From the NCBI RefSeq assembly GCF_017654505.1, contig NC_054534.1:41017226-41081225 (forward strand): a stretch of 64,000 nucleotides of DNA. The letters are read 5' to 3'. Position numbers and translations under genes: made by a program. Under the pieces are notes generated by a model. It was not told where the DNA came from. It saw only the letters and a list, made by a program, of their open reading frames with translations, and made no database searches. The DNA is from Polyodon spathula (lineage: Eukaryota > Chordata > Actinopteri > Acipenseriformes > Polyodontidae). Below, piece by piece: positions 1-11,789 of the stretch. Position 1 is the first letter of the stretch; every line of letters begins with the position of its first letter.

Positions 1-189
1 CTACAGTATCCATTGTCATAAGATGATGTCCTCCACCGGCATACTGTCAAGTATAGTGGTCTGTATCTGGTTACAGTTGTCCACTGTAGGAATGAGACAG
101 CTAAATGTTTCATGTGTTGGATAATTTCTTTTTTGCAGCTGTAAATATCTTCTCCCTTGATTTGGTATCTGTCATTTACTCAAAAAAAA

Positions 190-535
190 GTTTTGTTGGT
201 GGCTCAGAGTCTGGCACGGTTAAGCAGATTGGCCTAAACCCGATCCTGCTTCTGGCACATATTAATTGTGAATTCATCATACGTAAACAATTTCCACAGG
301 TCCACAGATCCCATAGAGCCAGTCAATTTGTACAATTCCTCTTGAGTAAGTGGCACAAAAGGTGGATTCTGATGCACAGGTGGAAGCTGCAGCAAGTACC
401 CCAGAAGATGTTGATTTTTCCAAACCAGCCATTGTCTTTGTTGGCAGTGTGGAAAATCTCACATAGGCGAAGATGGATGTATAATAAGGTGACATTGGAA
501 ATCATAGACACCTCATCAATAATGATAGACATGGG
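190..535 (-). pseudogene. Helitron PIF1-like helicase fragment
   Basis: Reading the minus strand gives a stretch typical of the helicase half of Helitron Rep-Hel proteins, which unwind DNA during rolling-circle transposition. Visible in order are a Walker B/motif II region (IIDEVSMIS), the segment NGWFGKINI, and after a one-base frame change the motif III region (LLQLPPVHQNPPFVPLTQEE), then a WKLFTYDEFTINMCQKQD segment and a weak continuation FANLLNRARL-like with stops near 190-215. The usual acidic residue of the motif III GD pair reads as tyrosine (GYLLQLPPV). Frame changes and stops show it is dead. No Rep nuclease domain or Helitron end was found nearby, so this is an isolated fragment. 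Helicase identity is from motif order; assignment to Helitron rather than a cellular PIF1 rests on the fish-type sequence after motif III. Confidence 0.72.
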
Positions 536-1295
536 TATCTGCTAAGAGAAGTTGAGGTTGTATATATAATAATACTTACTGTATGACTGGCCTATTTGGT
601 TTGGAGGGCCGTTACTCATCGAATTTGTGATCAACTGTAATGTAATTCAATGGGCAGATTGGTGATAGCCTGAATGAAACAAGTATTTTCTTAAAACAAC
701 AGATGGTGTTTACATAAAATCCAACAAAACATAACAGCACAAAGAACTTTCATGTTATCTCTGGTAAAATGGAGTTCTCAAGCACAGCTGGAGAAGTGAC
801 TTGATAAACGATGTGAAATACAGAAGCCATTAGCTGTTCTAACACGTTACTGATAATAACACATACACATTAAGGGTATAGCATAATTGCTCAATCTATA
901 TTGAGGCAATGTATTGCTGTTTGGATAGGGTAAATGTAAACAGTAGCCTAGTCTGTTGAAAGGGTTAAGATGTGAACTGTGTAGTTTAGCAGTCATGTAG
1001 TTGGAATGAAAGTATGACCTAGTTAGGGTTCAAATCCCGCCTATATTAAAGTTATGTGTGCAAAAGTATGTATGTTCAGTGAAAGTGACATTCATATCAA
1101 CTACATTTTTTTCACAAAGTATGGCCTTCCATTTTACAACATTTACAAGTAGTATAGCAGTAAAGTTACAGTTTTTAACAAGTAATGAGACACGCAAGAT
1201 TTTGTAACTACTGATTATTATCCCGATTGTATTGAAAGCTTTCATCTGATTTTTTAAATGATCATAATAAGCTTGATTTGTTCATTTAGTATATT
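536..1295. other. No gene seen; possible tRNA-like SINE head near 985-1046
   Basis: AT-rich sequence without recognisable coding. At about 985-1044 a GTAGTTTAGCAG word is followed by GGTTCAAATCCC, spaced like the A and B boxes of a tRNA promoter. No acceptor stem closes around it, so at most it is a decayed tRNA-derived SINE head, not a tRNA gene. Confidence 0.3.
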
Positions 1296-1442
1296 GTCTT
1301 GTAGCGATCTCAGTTCCCACAGGCCGGCGCATCATACAGGGCGAGACCATCAACACACAGGCTTGAGGGTGGACGGGTGCGAACCCGGGACCTCTCACAC
1401 TCAAGCATAGTGCCGATACTGCTGTACAAAAGAGCCGGCTTA
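1296..1442 (-). repeat. tRNA-derived SINE, family 1, copy 1
   Basis: On the minus strand the sequence starts GGCTCTTTTGTACAGC, followed by an A-box-like GTACAGCAGTATCGGC and a B-box-like GGTTCGCACCC about 35 bases later, the layout of an internal RNA polymerase III promoter. A second copy with the same order lies at 4082-4222, so it is a dispersed repeat. Poly-T runs at 1507-1560 sit on its left side and may be part of its A-rich tail, but they are separated by about 60 bases. Confidence 0.6.
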
Positions 1443-2469
1443 TGTCTCTGTATGTGATTACATCACCTACCAGCCCTGCGGCTGCCTTCCCCATAATCCT
1501 GCACTTTTTTTTTGGTAGCCGAGTTCCACCACTTTTTTTTTTTTTTTTAACCTTTTTTTTTAAATAAATATAAATGTTTTCCAGCAAACTATGTTTAAAA
1601 TTGACCACACATATGTTAAAATGTATCAAAGAATATCGCAACATCTGGATGTTGAAACATCAAACCTGTGCTGTCTGAGTGTGGACACAGACTCACGTCA
1701 ACTTCTCTGCATGCTCACTGGAAAAGACAATAACAGTGGGTGGGCAATAACAATCGATCTATTCATGTTTATTTGTTCAATCTAGCTGTTTAACTCCACC
1801 AAACTTTTACACCACTGATAGTAATGTCTGATAAAAAGCATAATGGGATACTGCCCTACTTTTCTGTCATTAACAAGAAGCTTAAAAACGACTTTGATAG
1901 GTAAGTTCAAATTCCATATTTCCACAGAAGTGTACAATACTGTATTATCAAAAATACATAAAACCAGCAGGAGTGTATCTGTTACAGTATGCACACTTGA
2001 GGGCTGTATGGTATGTGTTTGTTATATAAATTCATGAAGACATTTTTAGTTTACAAAGTTAAGAAAAGTAACCTTTATTTTGGGTTTATGACCACTGACT
2101 TATATACACAATATTTTGAAATGACAAAAACTAATGTAAAAACATAAGATATTAATTTATTTCATTTTTCCTCATTATATACTGTGGGAAGAGAGATAAT
2201 GATTTTTGTTTCTATGCTAGTATGTGCTGACCGTGATTTACACTTACAGTCGCTTCCACATATGCTTCAAATTCAAGTTCTTAGTATCTGCTTGTGCCTA
2301 GTCTTGGGTTTTGTGCCTAATTGTTGGGAGCTGCATGCAGATCTTTGCCTAGGTATGTTATATAATCTTTAATTTTGAACAGTACTATTTTTTTTTTTTT
2401 TTAAATACTGTAGTCAGTAGTGTCTGTATAGTGTGTTTTTCCGCTTGAATTCAGTACTAAACAAGTAGT
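1443..2469. other. No gene seen
   Basis: AT-rich sequence with poly-T runs at about 1507-1514, 1533-1548 and 1553-1560, and at 2390-2402. I see no supported gene or element here. Confidence 0.5.
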
Positions 2470-2613
2470 GTGTGTTTACTGTATAGCATGTATTATGCAT
2501 TTCTCTGTATTTGAAGTATTATGGATTTTCTTCTTGTTACTGCATCTTGTCAAGCGCTTTGTGATAGTGGTGCACTATGAAAGGTGCTATATAAAATAAA
2601 GATTGATTGATAC
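2470..2613 (+). mobile_element. L2-type LINE 3' end
   Basis: The 3' untranslated tail only. It matches the tails of the two longer L2 copies in this window (30700-30810 on plus, and 61283-61440 on minus), sharing GCATCTTGT, CACTATGAAAGGTGC and TATATAAAATAAAGATTG. It ends in short ATTG repeats, as in L2 elements. This is a 5'-truncated insertion without coding sequence. Confidence 0.72.
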
Positions 2614-4081
2614 TGTGCTTTACCATTTGAATTGAGTAGTAAGCAAGTAGTCATGTTACCACACACAACAGCAGTTTTGTACATTAGCATGACTACTAAC
2701 TTAGGCTACTACACTGGTAATAAAGTACACTATATAGCGACTTTAATTTCTAAAATTAGGCAGTAAAGAATTAGAAGTGGTTTAATTGTTATGGCGTAAG
2801 GACCCCATCACTAATATGATTAAGTACAGATTAAGCTAACATGTGGAGGTAAAATATGTGCAATGAAATACAGCATTTTAAACTTAGATGTGGTAGATAG
2901 AGAATTTTATTGTCTTTTACAACTATTTAAATATACAACAAAAATAGTACAGTATCACTTAAAAATAGTTAAACGAGTTGTATGATACAACAGACAACAG
3001 GCATTAAAGTAATTAGTGCAAACATGTTAGACATTTTTTCTGATATAATTTAGAAACATTGAATGACAGTTTATTACAATGTTGCGTATATCCATTGACT
3101 TTGATGTTTTTGGTTTATTCTATTAACCATGTTTACATGCAAGACATATTTTAAATTCCATTTGGATTTGCAAATAATCAAGAAGAAAACATTACTTCAT
3201 GTTAACAGTATGTCTGTTGATTTGGATGTCAGGGTTTCATTTTTGAGAGCAGCGGGATCTCTTGCCATACATTGATGCAGTGACCAGAATCAGCATTGCA
3301 GATCATCAAGGGAACTCAGAAGTTATTTGCCAGGGATCAGAGACTTATATAGTATATGTATATATTGTATTTTATAATATTTTATTTTGCCAGCATCACT
3401 ATTAAGATGATATTAGTGGCGAATAAATCATAATGTGCTGAGCAAACATGAATTAATAATAGTAAAGTGCACACATTTAGTGACCTGTGACACCAGAGTA
3501 TAGTAGGGTGAAATGGAAGAAAGTAGATGACCCAGGGTATGATGTAGCAATGAGGTTTTTTTAAATACTGCTCTGATGCTACATTATCAAATCCCTATCA
3601 ATAAATGCCACTGATGGACAACCCTATCTACAGTAAGCAAAATTTAGTCAGTCTCTTGTGAATTTGGCAGTGGAATAACAAATGCTTCCTTCTCTATTCT
3701 CAAAAATATTCTCTGTTCTTCTAGTTTAACAGCAATGCAGGATTTCTGAGTTTCAAAATGTTTGCATAGTGTCTTCTGCGAATTGATAATGTTTCCAAAA
3801 TAATACATGTTTTTAGTCTGCAAGTACAGAGGACAAACTCTCTCCCACATCTGCAGTGATATTGCTTATTTAAATTTCAAACGTCATAAACTGTGTTCGC
3901 TGTTGTTCTGGGGGAAATATTCACACAAATGTAAGTGTAAAACTGTAGTACCAACTTCACTATGGAAAACAGCCTGCTGTTTTGAGAATAGTATTAAAAC
4001 TAGTTTTCAGTATTGTATTCAGTTTATAGTTTTTCCTTTTTGTTTAACTTTTTTAAAAATGTGAAAGCAATGAATTAATAT
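2614..4081. other. No gene seen
   Basis: AT-rich sequence of about 1.5 kb. The small reading frames are not supported by any recognisable protein motif, and I found no repeats with other parts of the window. Confidence 0.5.
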
Positions 4082-4265
4082 TGTAGCAATCTAGGTTACC
4101 GCAAGCAGGCGCATCACACAAGGCGAGGTAATTCACACGCAGATGGAGGGCGGGCGCGAACCTGGGACCTCTCACCTTAAAGCATAGCGCCGATACCGCT
4201 GTACAAAAGAGCCGGCAACAGACAAGAAGTCCTACAACAAAACAATTGTTCAGGTCGTTGTAATA
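4082..4265 (-). repeat. tRNA-derived SINE, family 1, copy 2
   Basis: Same order as the copy at 1296-1442. Read on the minus strand it has the GGCTCTTTTGTACAGC head, an A-box-like GTACAGCGGTATCGGC and the B-box-like GGTTCGCGCCC. The flanking part at 4225-4265 (GTCCTACAACAAAACAATTG) recurs at about 34410-34447, so the SINE sits next to, or inside, another dispersed repeat. Confidence 0.6.
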
Positions 4266-4879
4266 TACAAACGTTTCATAAAGCATTAAATGGCAGTGTT
4301 TATTTATATCTGATAGTGAAAATGAAATAAATAAATATCAAGATAAAGAAAGACATACTTTATTTATGTATAATTTCAATATTTATTAATGTATTTATTT
4401 CTTTATTTCTTTATGTTTTTTACAAATATATAGGCTAACCTTCAGTATAGCTAATTTTCAGAAATTAATGTTCCTTTTTGTCCAGTGGGGACCATAAATA
4501 GCATTATTCTCATCAACCGGTATATTGAGAGGAACAGTACTTCCTTGCACAAAGCACCAATAGGGTCCACAATGAGTGTTACTCTGACAGGAAACCAAAA
4601 TCTTTCAGAGATTAAGATCAGAATCTCAGGATGATGATGATAATGATGATGAAGAATAATGACTCGAAAAATCTCCAAAATATAACAAAGTCTCAAGAAT
4701 TCTCAGCTGGCTGACTTCATCTTTAAAAATATTGCTTGTCTCAAATAATTGCACAGCACTGACAACAAAACATGCTTGCAAACTGAAGGTTATAGTTTTA
4801 TCAAATCCCATGCATGCCAGACCTTTTTTATATTTATATAAAAAAAGATTTTTTGCAGGCAAATGTTCCATTTTAAAAC
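4266..4879. other. No gene seen
   Basis: AT-rich sequence with a short GATGATGATGATAATGATG stretch near 4631-4652. No supported coding or transposon. Confidence 0.5.
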
Positions 4880-5245
4880 ATAAATAAATAATTTAATATA
4901 TATGATATAGATGTCACAATAAGCATATATTCATGTTGACAAAATAAGTTAATTATCATTAAACTCGGATGTCCTGTAATATACACAGGTGTGGATAAAT
5001 CTGCCGAGGGTCTGCAAAAAAATATAATGGGGAAAAAAAAGGACGACGTTTTTACTTTACTTTGGTGACTTATTTCTCTTACTGTATGACAGGTGTTGAT
5101 TTTTTTTTTTCTATATTTCACCCAAGTGTTGGGAACTACAAATTAAAAGTGAACAAATGATGCTTTTGGCTAATTTACATTTGCTTCGCCAATACCCTAA
5201 AAACACGTAAACTATCCTTGCTGCATAATCTCTGGCATTTCTTAT
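4880..5245 (+). repeat. Dispersed repeat R, uninterrupted copy
   Basis: This stretch aligns by eye with pieces at about 34490-34802, 35499-35559 and 37251-37395. Shared words are ATGTCCTGTAATATACA, GGTCTGCAAAAA, TGACAGGTGTTGATT (TGGCAGGTATTGACT in the other copy) and CACGTAAACTATCCTT. In the second locus these pieces are split by a solo LTR and a gag-only LTR element; here they are contiguous, so this copy shows the empty state. A third partial copy is at 53069-53330 on the minus strand. Its class is unknown. Confidence 0.62.
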
Positions 5246-6000
5246 ATATAGCGCCTAGACTAAGTATTCACCCCCCTTTGTTGTGTTACAACCTGAAATC
5301 TTGTTGCATTTAAATGGGACTTTTTTTCCTTTGATTTACACAACCTACTGAACACTTTGAAGAGGCAAGAGAATTTTTATTGTGAAACAGTTAATGAAAA
5401 AAAAAAAAAACTGAAATGTCTTGATTAGATAAGTATTCACCCCCCTGAGTCAATACTTGGTAGAACCACCTTTGGCAGCAATTTCAGCTGTGAGTCTCTT
5501 GGGGTAAGTCTCTACCAGGTTTGCACATCTGGATCATGTAATATTCTCCCATTCTTCTTGGCAAAATTATTCAAGCTCTGTCAAGTTGGATGGGAATTGT
5601 TTGTGGACAGCAACCTTCAAATCTTCAAGTCCGGCCTTTGACTGGGATTTTACATGGACTGTTTTCAGAAATGGCTTCCTTCTTGCTGCTCTTCCATAAA
5701 GGACAGATTTGTGGAGTACCTCAGCTATTGTTAACACATGGACAGTTTCTCCCATATCGGCCTTGGAATACTGTAGGTCTCTCACTGTGTCATTGGCCTC
5801 TTGGTGGCTTCTCTGACCAATGCCCTTCTTACTTGGCTGCTCAGTTTGGGAGGACAGCCTGCTCTAAGCAGATTTTGGATGGTGTCGTATACCTTCCACT
5901 TCTTAATGATCGACTTGACTGTGCTCCAAGAGATATTCAGTGACTTTGAAATATTTTTCTACCCCTCTCATGATCTATGCCTTTCCACCACTTTATCCCA
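5246..6000 (-). mobile_element. Tc1-like element, internally deleted (family 1)
   Basis: The minus strand encodes pieces of a Tc1-type transposase, a DDE enzyme that excises and inserts DNA at TA dinucleotides. The N-terminal DNA-binding part is seen at about 5640-6000 (GRKIFQSH region, then TIAEVLHKSVLYGRAARRKP). It jumps directly to the C-terminal [16 protein letters not shown] near 5567, so the whole catalytic core is missing. The left end GTGAATACTT/AAGTATTCACCCCCC is the terminal repeat, next to a short TATATATA; an internal copy of AAGTATTCACCCCC is at 5431. The matching C-terminal part with intact end occurs on plus at 31690-32106. The other terminal repeat is not visible. Confidence 0.85.
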
Positions 6001-6589
6001 GAGTTGTTTTGAAAGCATTTTCCGAAAACTGTGTTTACATGACTTTTGATAACAGAATTAGTTTTCCAAAAACTTAGTTTTCCAAAAAAATTGGAATTCT
6101 TATGCTCATGTAAACGCATTTAATGAAGTAAACCGTGTAAGCATTCTGACTGTATAGGCCCTTGATCGTAGACATACAGCAAGGTGAAAATAACATATTG
6201 CTTTCCTTTACACTGAGATTTCTAAACCTAAATTAATCAGAGCCAAAGTAATTTTCACACTATTTGGTGTTGAAGGTGTATATAATTAGGTTGAACAAAC
6301 AACACATGATTGGGTTCATCAAGGCTTTAATCATTGTGTTTTGATATATAGCAAACAAAACTCATGCTGTTTAAAAGTGACGCATATGCATTGTGCTCCC
6401 CCTTTATAATGCTGTAGTCAGGAGCCATAGAAGCTGTTTGTATTAGTAAAATATTGATCCTTGTTAGTTCATAACAAAATGTAATCATTTTAATTTGGAT
6501 TTTTTAATTTGAAATTTCAAATTATGTTCAACCTCCCTAATTAAGTATGGTGTCATGCTGAATTTTGCATTATTTTGAGATGTGTTTGA
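6001..6589. other. No gene; small inverted repeat
   Basis: A 10-bp inverted repeat GTTTACATGA (6033-6042) / TCATGTAAAC (6106-6115) flanks an AT-rich interior and may be a tiny MITE remnant. The rest is AT-rich and unremarkable. Confidence 0.4.
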
Positions 6590-9275
6590 GGTCTAAAAAG
6601 TACATGTGTCCATACAATCACAGGCGCGATTCCCTCATTTTCTCAGTGATTGGGGCGACTTTGAATGTTTTTCGCACCTCTTCATTCATGACATGGTCTA
6701 GTCTTATCAAGCCGAGGGTCCATCGCAGCATCTTCATTTCTATCGTATGGCGTGCCTGTTCATGTTTCTTTGTCGTTGGCCAGCATTCAGTTCCGTATAG
6801 GGCCACTGGTCTGACCACTGAGCGGTAGGCTTTGGATTTAGGCGCAAAGGGATCTTCTTGTCGCACAGTACTCCAGTGACCTGTCACCATTTCATCCAAG
6901 CGGCGCTCACTCGCGTCTTGGCGTCTTGGAGAGTAGTGCAGTTGGAGTTGACACATGAGCCTAGGTACTTGAACTGAGTCACTTTGTTCAGTTGGACCCC
7001 ACTAGCTGCGATTGTGCCATTGGTTTGATCACCACATTCCAAATACTCCATCTTCTTGATGTTCAGTTTCATCCCGAATCATTCAAGGCGCATCTTGAGC
7101 TAGTGGCCTTTTGGTACAGGAGCTTTGTCCAGCTCACATAGGCTTCGGGGATGTGGTGCTGTCACAGCGCCAGCCAGATGAGATCGTGTGGTACCCTGTC
7201 GAATGCCTTTTCCAGGTCGAGAAATGCCATGTGGATCGTTTTCCTCTTCTCATGGTGCCTTTCCATCAGTAAGCGGGCTGCGTGTATGGCGTCTGTTGTT
7301 CCACAGTTTTTCACAAAGCCACATTGGTTTGGCGAGATATCGACGATGGTTCTTAGTCGCCCATCCAGCACACACTTGAAAATCTTCATTGTATGGCACA
7401 GCAGCCGGATCGGCCTGTAATTGGAGCAGTCATTAACGTCGCCTTTGCCTTTCCAAATTGGCACTGTGATGCTGGTTTGCCACTTTTCCGGGGGTGCCTT
7501 TTCCTCGATGATCTTGTTGAAGAGGTCCGTGAGTCATGCTGTTCCTTGTGCTCCAAGGAGTGTCCATACTTTGGCTGGGATGTCGTCCGTGCCGGTTGCT
7601 TTGCCACTTTTCATCTTGTTGATGGTGGTGGTTACTTCTATAATTGTGATGGTGGGTACTGGACCGGAGATGGTATCGGCTGCTGGTAGTGGAGGATGCG
7701 GGAATTCCTCGTCGCATATTTTCTCGAAGTAGTCCTTCCAGCGCCGGAGGATGTCTTTTGGCTTCTGCAGCATCTGCCCATTTTCATCTTTGATGTTGAT
7801 GACGTGTCCTAGGTCTTGTGTGGCAGGGTCGTGTGAGCGGGTGATTTTGTAGATCTTGTTTGCCCCACCAGGCGTGTCCAGTTGGTCATAGAGGTCCTGG
7901 TAGTGCACTGCCTTTGCAGTCGCCACAGTTCACTTTGTGGTGGATTTCAGTGCGCGGTATCGTTCAAGATCGTCTGGGCATTTTGTCTTCTGCCAGGTCT
8001 TGTAGGCGTCCTTTTTTGCCTTGGTTGTCTGCTGCACATTGTCGTTCCACCACCATGTCTGTTTGTCAATAAAGCGCCTATTTGGTTTTGTGGTTCCCAG
8101 GGTGGTTGCGGCGCATGTCTTGACGCGTTCAGCCAGGTTGTTCCAATCTTCACCGACTGTTGATCTTGGATTGGGCACCAGTGGTCCTAGTGCCGCCTTC
8201 ATGACAATTTGATGTTCTGGTAATTTTCACCATTTGATGCATTCAGTCTTGGTAGTTGGTCATGCCAGGGTTCGGACTTGGCGGACTTTGGCATCCAACA
8301 CCAGTAGCCGATGTTGTGGGGCGATGCTATCGTACGGGATCACTTTGGTGTCGGTGATCATTTTGAGGTCTCGTCGTCTCACCATCCAGTAGTCTATCTG
8401 AGATGTTTGACTGCCACTGTAGTAGGTGATGAGGTGTGATTCTCGCTTTTTGAAGAAGGTGTTGGTGATGGCCAGATCCCAGGCTTCAGCGTGCTCTAGG
8501 ATCCGGGTGCCACCTTTATTACGGTTGCCGTGTCCTTGTCCACCATGTTTACGATCGAAATTATCCTTTGCTCAGCCAACAATGCCCATTGAGGTCTCCG
8601 CCAATGAAAAGAATTTCGCTGTGATCGATGGCTTGGACGTGCATTACGAGGTCGTGCCAAAATTTCTCTTTCTCCTTGTCTGGGCAGCCAGCCTGCGATG
8701 CATAGCATGACACAACGCGCAGTGTGCTGGTTCCCATGCTGATTTTGGTGGACATGAGGCGGTCGGTGATTCAGGCTACTTCGGTGACGCTGTCGCGGAT
8801 CCACTGGCTCACGACCACACCGACACCATTTTGTGCCATCTTCTTGCCATGGTAGATCAGTTTATAGTCTGCTCCGATTTCTCTTGATTTTGTGCCAGCC
8901 CATTTGAACTCTTGAACGCAGGCGATGTCCACTTTTCATTCCTTCAGGGAATTAGCCAGTTCTTGGCTTCGGCCCGTCATTGTTCTGATGTTGATGGTCG
9001 CCAGCCGGATCCTTTTTGGCTGTTGTTGGTGATGATGATGATGGACTAGCTTCTTTAACTGGTTCCATCCTTGAGCCTTTAGCCCTCGTCCATTTCTCGC
9101 AGAGTCCGGGCGAAGACACTGAGTGTCGCTTGCGGGGGATGCCCTAGCATTTCCCGTATGTCGTTGAGTTGTCACGTGCATTTTGAGACAACAAGGAATT
9201 TTCTTCAGTCGGCTTGTTGCATGACCTGTCGCTGAAGTCCATCCTCCTTTCGCAAACGGACTTGGGACCGTCTAT
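6590..9275 (-). mobile_element. RTE-clade LINE, near full-length but dead
   Basis: Minus-strand remains of a single-ORF RTE retrotransposon, which copies its RNA at a nicked target. From right to left: APE-type endonuclease (IRLATINIRTMTGRSQELA at about 8936-9020, GKKMAQNGVGVVVSQWI near 8800-8850, FIGGDLNGHC near 8590), linker, then reverse transcriptase with PIWKGKGDVNDCSNYRPI near 7410-7464 and FLDLEKAFDRVPHDLI near 7170-7220. The usual block with the YADD catalytic box is gone: LLYQKATS runs into the region before MKLNIKKMEYLECGD at about 7072-7110. C-terminal RTE segments (KYLGSCV, SVVRPVALYGTECW, KMLRWTLG) follow down to about 6600. Several stops and frame changes. The domain order and length are normal for RTE; no 3' repeat tail is seen. 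Confidence 0.9.
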
Positions 9276-9287
9276 GGCGGAGTTTAT

Positions 9288-10212
9288 ATATATACAGCTC
9301 TGGAAAAAATTGAAACCACTGCAAAATTATCAGTTTCTCTGGTTTTACTATTTATAGGTATGTGTTTGGGTAAAATGAACATTTTTGTTTTATTCTATAA
9401 ACTACTGACAACATTTCTCCTAAATTCCAAATAAAAAAAACCTGTAATTTAGAGCATTTATTTGCAGAAAATGACAACTGGTCAAAATAACAAAAAAGAG
9501 TGTTGTCAGACCTCGAATAATGCAAAGAAAATAAGTTCATATTCATTTTTAAACAACACAATACTAATGTTTTAACTTAGGAAGAGTTCAGAAATCAATA
9601 TTTGGTGGAATAACCCTGATTTTCAAGCACAGCTTTTATGCGTCTTGGCATGCTCTCCACCAGTCTTTCACATTGATGTTGGATGACTTTATGCCACTCT
9701 TGGCGCAAAAATTCAAACAGCTCGGCTTTGTTTGATGGCTTGTGACCATCCATCTTCCTCTTGATCACATTCCAAAGGTTTTCAATGGGGTTCAGGGCTG
9801 GAGTTTGGGTTGGCCATGACAGGGTCTTGATCTGATGGTCCTCCATCCACACCTTGATTGACCTGGCTGTGTGGCATGGAGCATTGTCCTGCTGGAAAAA
9901 ACAATCCTCAGAGTTGGGGAACATTGTCAGACCAGAAGGAAACAAGTTTTCTTCTAGGACAACCTTGTACTTGGCCTGATTCATGCCAAATCTGCCCGAT
10001 TCCAGCCTTGCTGAAGCAGCCCCAGATCATCATCGATCCTCCACCACATTTCACAGTGGGTGCGAGACACTGTGGCTTGTAGGCCTCTCCAGGTCTCCGT
10101 CTAACCATTAGAGGACCAGGTGTTGGGCAAACCTGAAAATTGGACTCATCTGGGGGTGCTTCAGCAAGGCTAGAATCGGGCAGATTTGTCTTTGTGAAGG
10201 GCACATGAATCA
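9288..10212 (-). mobile_element. Tc1-like element, truncated (family 2, copy 1)
   Basis: The minus-strand frame at 9595-9984 holds the C-terminal half of a Tc1 transposase, including the second catalytic aspartate (DCFFQQDNAPCHTA) and the third acidic position in [14 protein letters not shown]. The remaining N-terminal side runs to about 10150 (SMMIWGCF, VCPTPG). The left terminal repeat CAGCTCTGGAAAAAATTG at 9292 follows TATATATATA. The right end is abnormal: 10153-10210 is an inverted copy of 9981-10025, so the element ends in a snap-back instead of a terminal repeat. A longer copy of the same family is at 32177-33520. Confidence 0.88.
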
Positions 10213-11154
10213 TGAATGAATTTTATTTTTGTAATCCCATTGAGATATGGTAATTATCAGTGTTGAACAACAGCAATATCATATGAAAATATCGATAACA
10301 TTGCCCTTAATTGTTTTTTTTTTTTTTCTGGCTCGAATTAGTCCATTGTGGTTTTCTTTGCATTATGCCAAGTGACCCCTGAAAGTTGTTTCTGAGGGGC
10401 GAGAAAGATTTCTTGAATAATTACATAGACCTTTCCACTTGGGAACACCAGTCTTCTGTGGTGGCTGTTGGTCACAAAGCCCATTAGTTTGCTGATCTCT
10501 TGTTTACATTGAGGTTACTGCTGGAATGCTGAGCAGGGGGATAATGTGAGGGTTGTCACTGGATGTGTCTGGAGGGAGGACCACACTTGTATACAAAGAG
10601 ACTTTCACATGCTTCAAGGTGAAGTGTATGGTTTTAAAGAAAGAAAAGGCAGACCCTTCAAAACTAACTCTCTCACCATGTTTGCAGCTGAAGCAGATTC
10701 ATATTAATCTGTCAGCCTTGTTGTCTCTTTCTACTGAATATTGGAATAAAGAGTTTACAAGTAGTTGAGGGAGGTAACATTTCGCTGTATCTAAAATAAT
10801 TTAGCAATAATCCATGTGTGGAAGGGAATGTGCACAGACTGTTTGTTTTCACCTTGTACAAGTAATATTTTCTAATACATTTTTTACTTACATTTTCAGC
10901 CCTAAGAGTCCCTGTTTAAAAGGACTGATTTTTTTGTTTCGATGTAATGATGACTATGTACTCCTTATTTCACCCATCATGGAATCTGCATGTGTCTGTC
11001 GAAAAACAGAAACACAGCATTTAATCCAAGAATTACATTTAAATTTCCTTACCAAAACTCTAAAAAGAGCAAGCACATAATAAATAATATTGTTAATGTT
11101 AGCTTTGGGTTTATGCTTTAATAATACCATTTGTAACTTGGTGTCATTATGCCT
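10213..11154. other. No gene seen
   Basis: No recognisable element or coding. A poly-T run is at 10314-10327. Confidence 0.5.
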
Positions 11155-11676
11155 GTTGTAATCATCACCTGGATGGCTTGTGGGTGACATCAAACCAAGA
11201 AATACAGACACAGTACTGCAAGGAAAGCGCTGGTGCGAGTATTTATTAATTAAATAAAAGAGTTAAACAGAAACAAAACACCTTGCCACAAAACGGCACA
11301 GTGGCCAAAACAAACAAACAGACCGATATAAAACAAGCATCGTGAGGGTACAACTCCAACACGCATAGTAATTGTTGTTATTTTTAGTTCTCTTACTGCC
11401 ACTTTCTTTACACTCTCTCGTTCCTACTCTCCACTCTCATCAACCCTCTGAGTGTCTTCTTTGCTTTTATAGACGTGGCCATCTCCCAATTGGAAATTAC
11501 TTAATTTGGGAGATGGTCACATTATGCACTAGCTGTATGGAGGATTTTAACCCCATCCATGCTGTAAATAACAATAACAAAACTTTGTTTAAAACAAACA
11601 CAAAACAGTACATTTAAATAATAATACAACACATAATAAATAAAATACGCATAAGGATGGGGTGTACCCCACCACA
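11155..11676 (-). repeat. 3' LTR of element C
   Basis: Complete copy, about 520 bp. On the minus strand it has an inverted repeat at 11506-11520/11475-11489 (14 of 15 pairs) followed after three bases by TATAAAAGC (11463-11471). It ends near 11155. The partner LTR at 12881-13160 lacks roughly 230 bp including this promoter module. A related fragment is at 28138-28372. Confidence 0.7.
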
Positions 11677-11789
11677 CATCTCCCACCTTGTGCGCAGCAG
11701 ACATGACCTTAAAGGCCACCTCCCTGCTTAAAGTTTCAAAAGTCTTGGTTATAATCCTGGGCCAGGAACTGAGCTATTAATGGGCCTAC

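Noticed and set aside
1296..4222. Paired short ORFs sharing RLFCTAVSALC as a gene family
   Set aside because: Both are translations of the same SINE copies.
7151..8710. Several plus-strand frames of 60-100 codons
   Set aside because: Antisense of the RTE LINE; only the minus strand shows reverse-transcriptase motifs.
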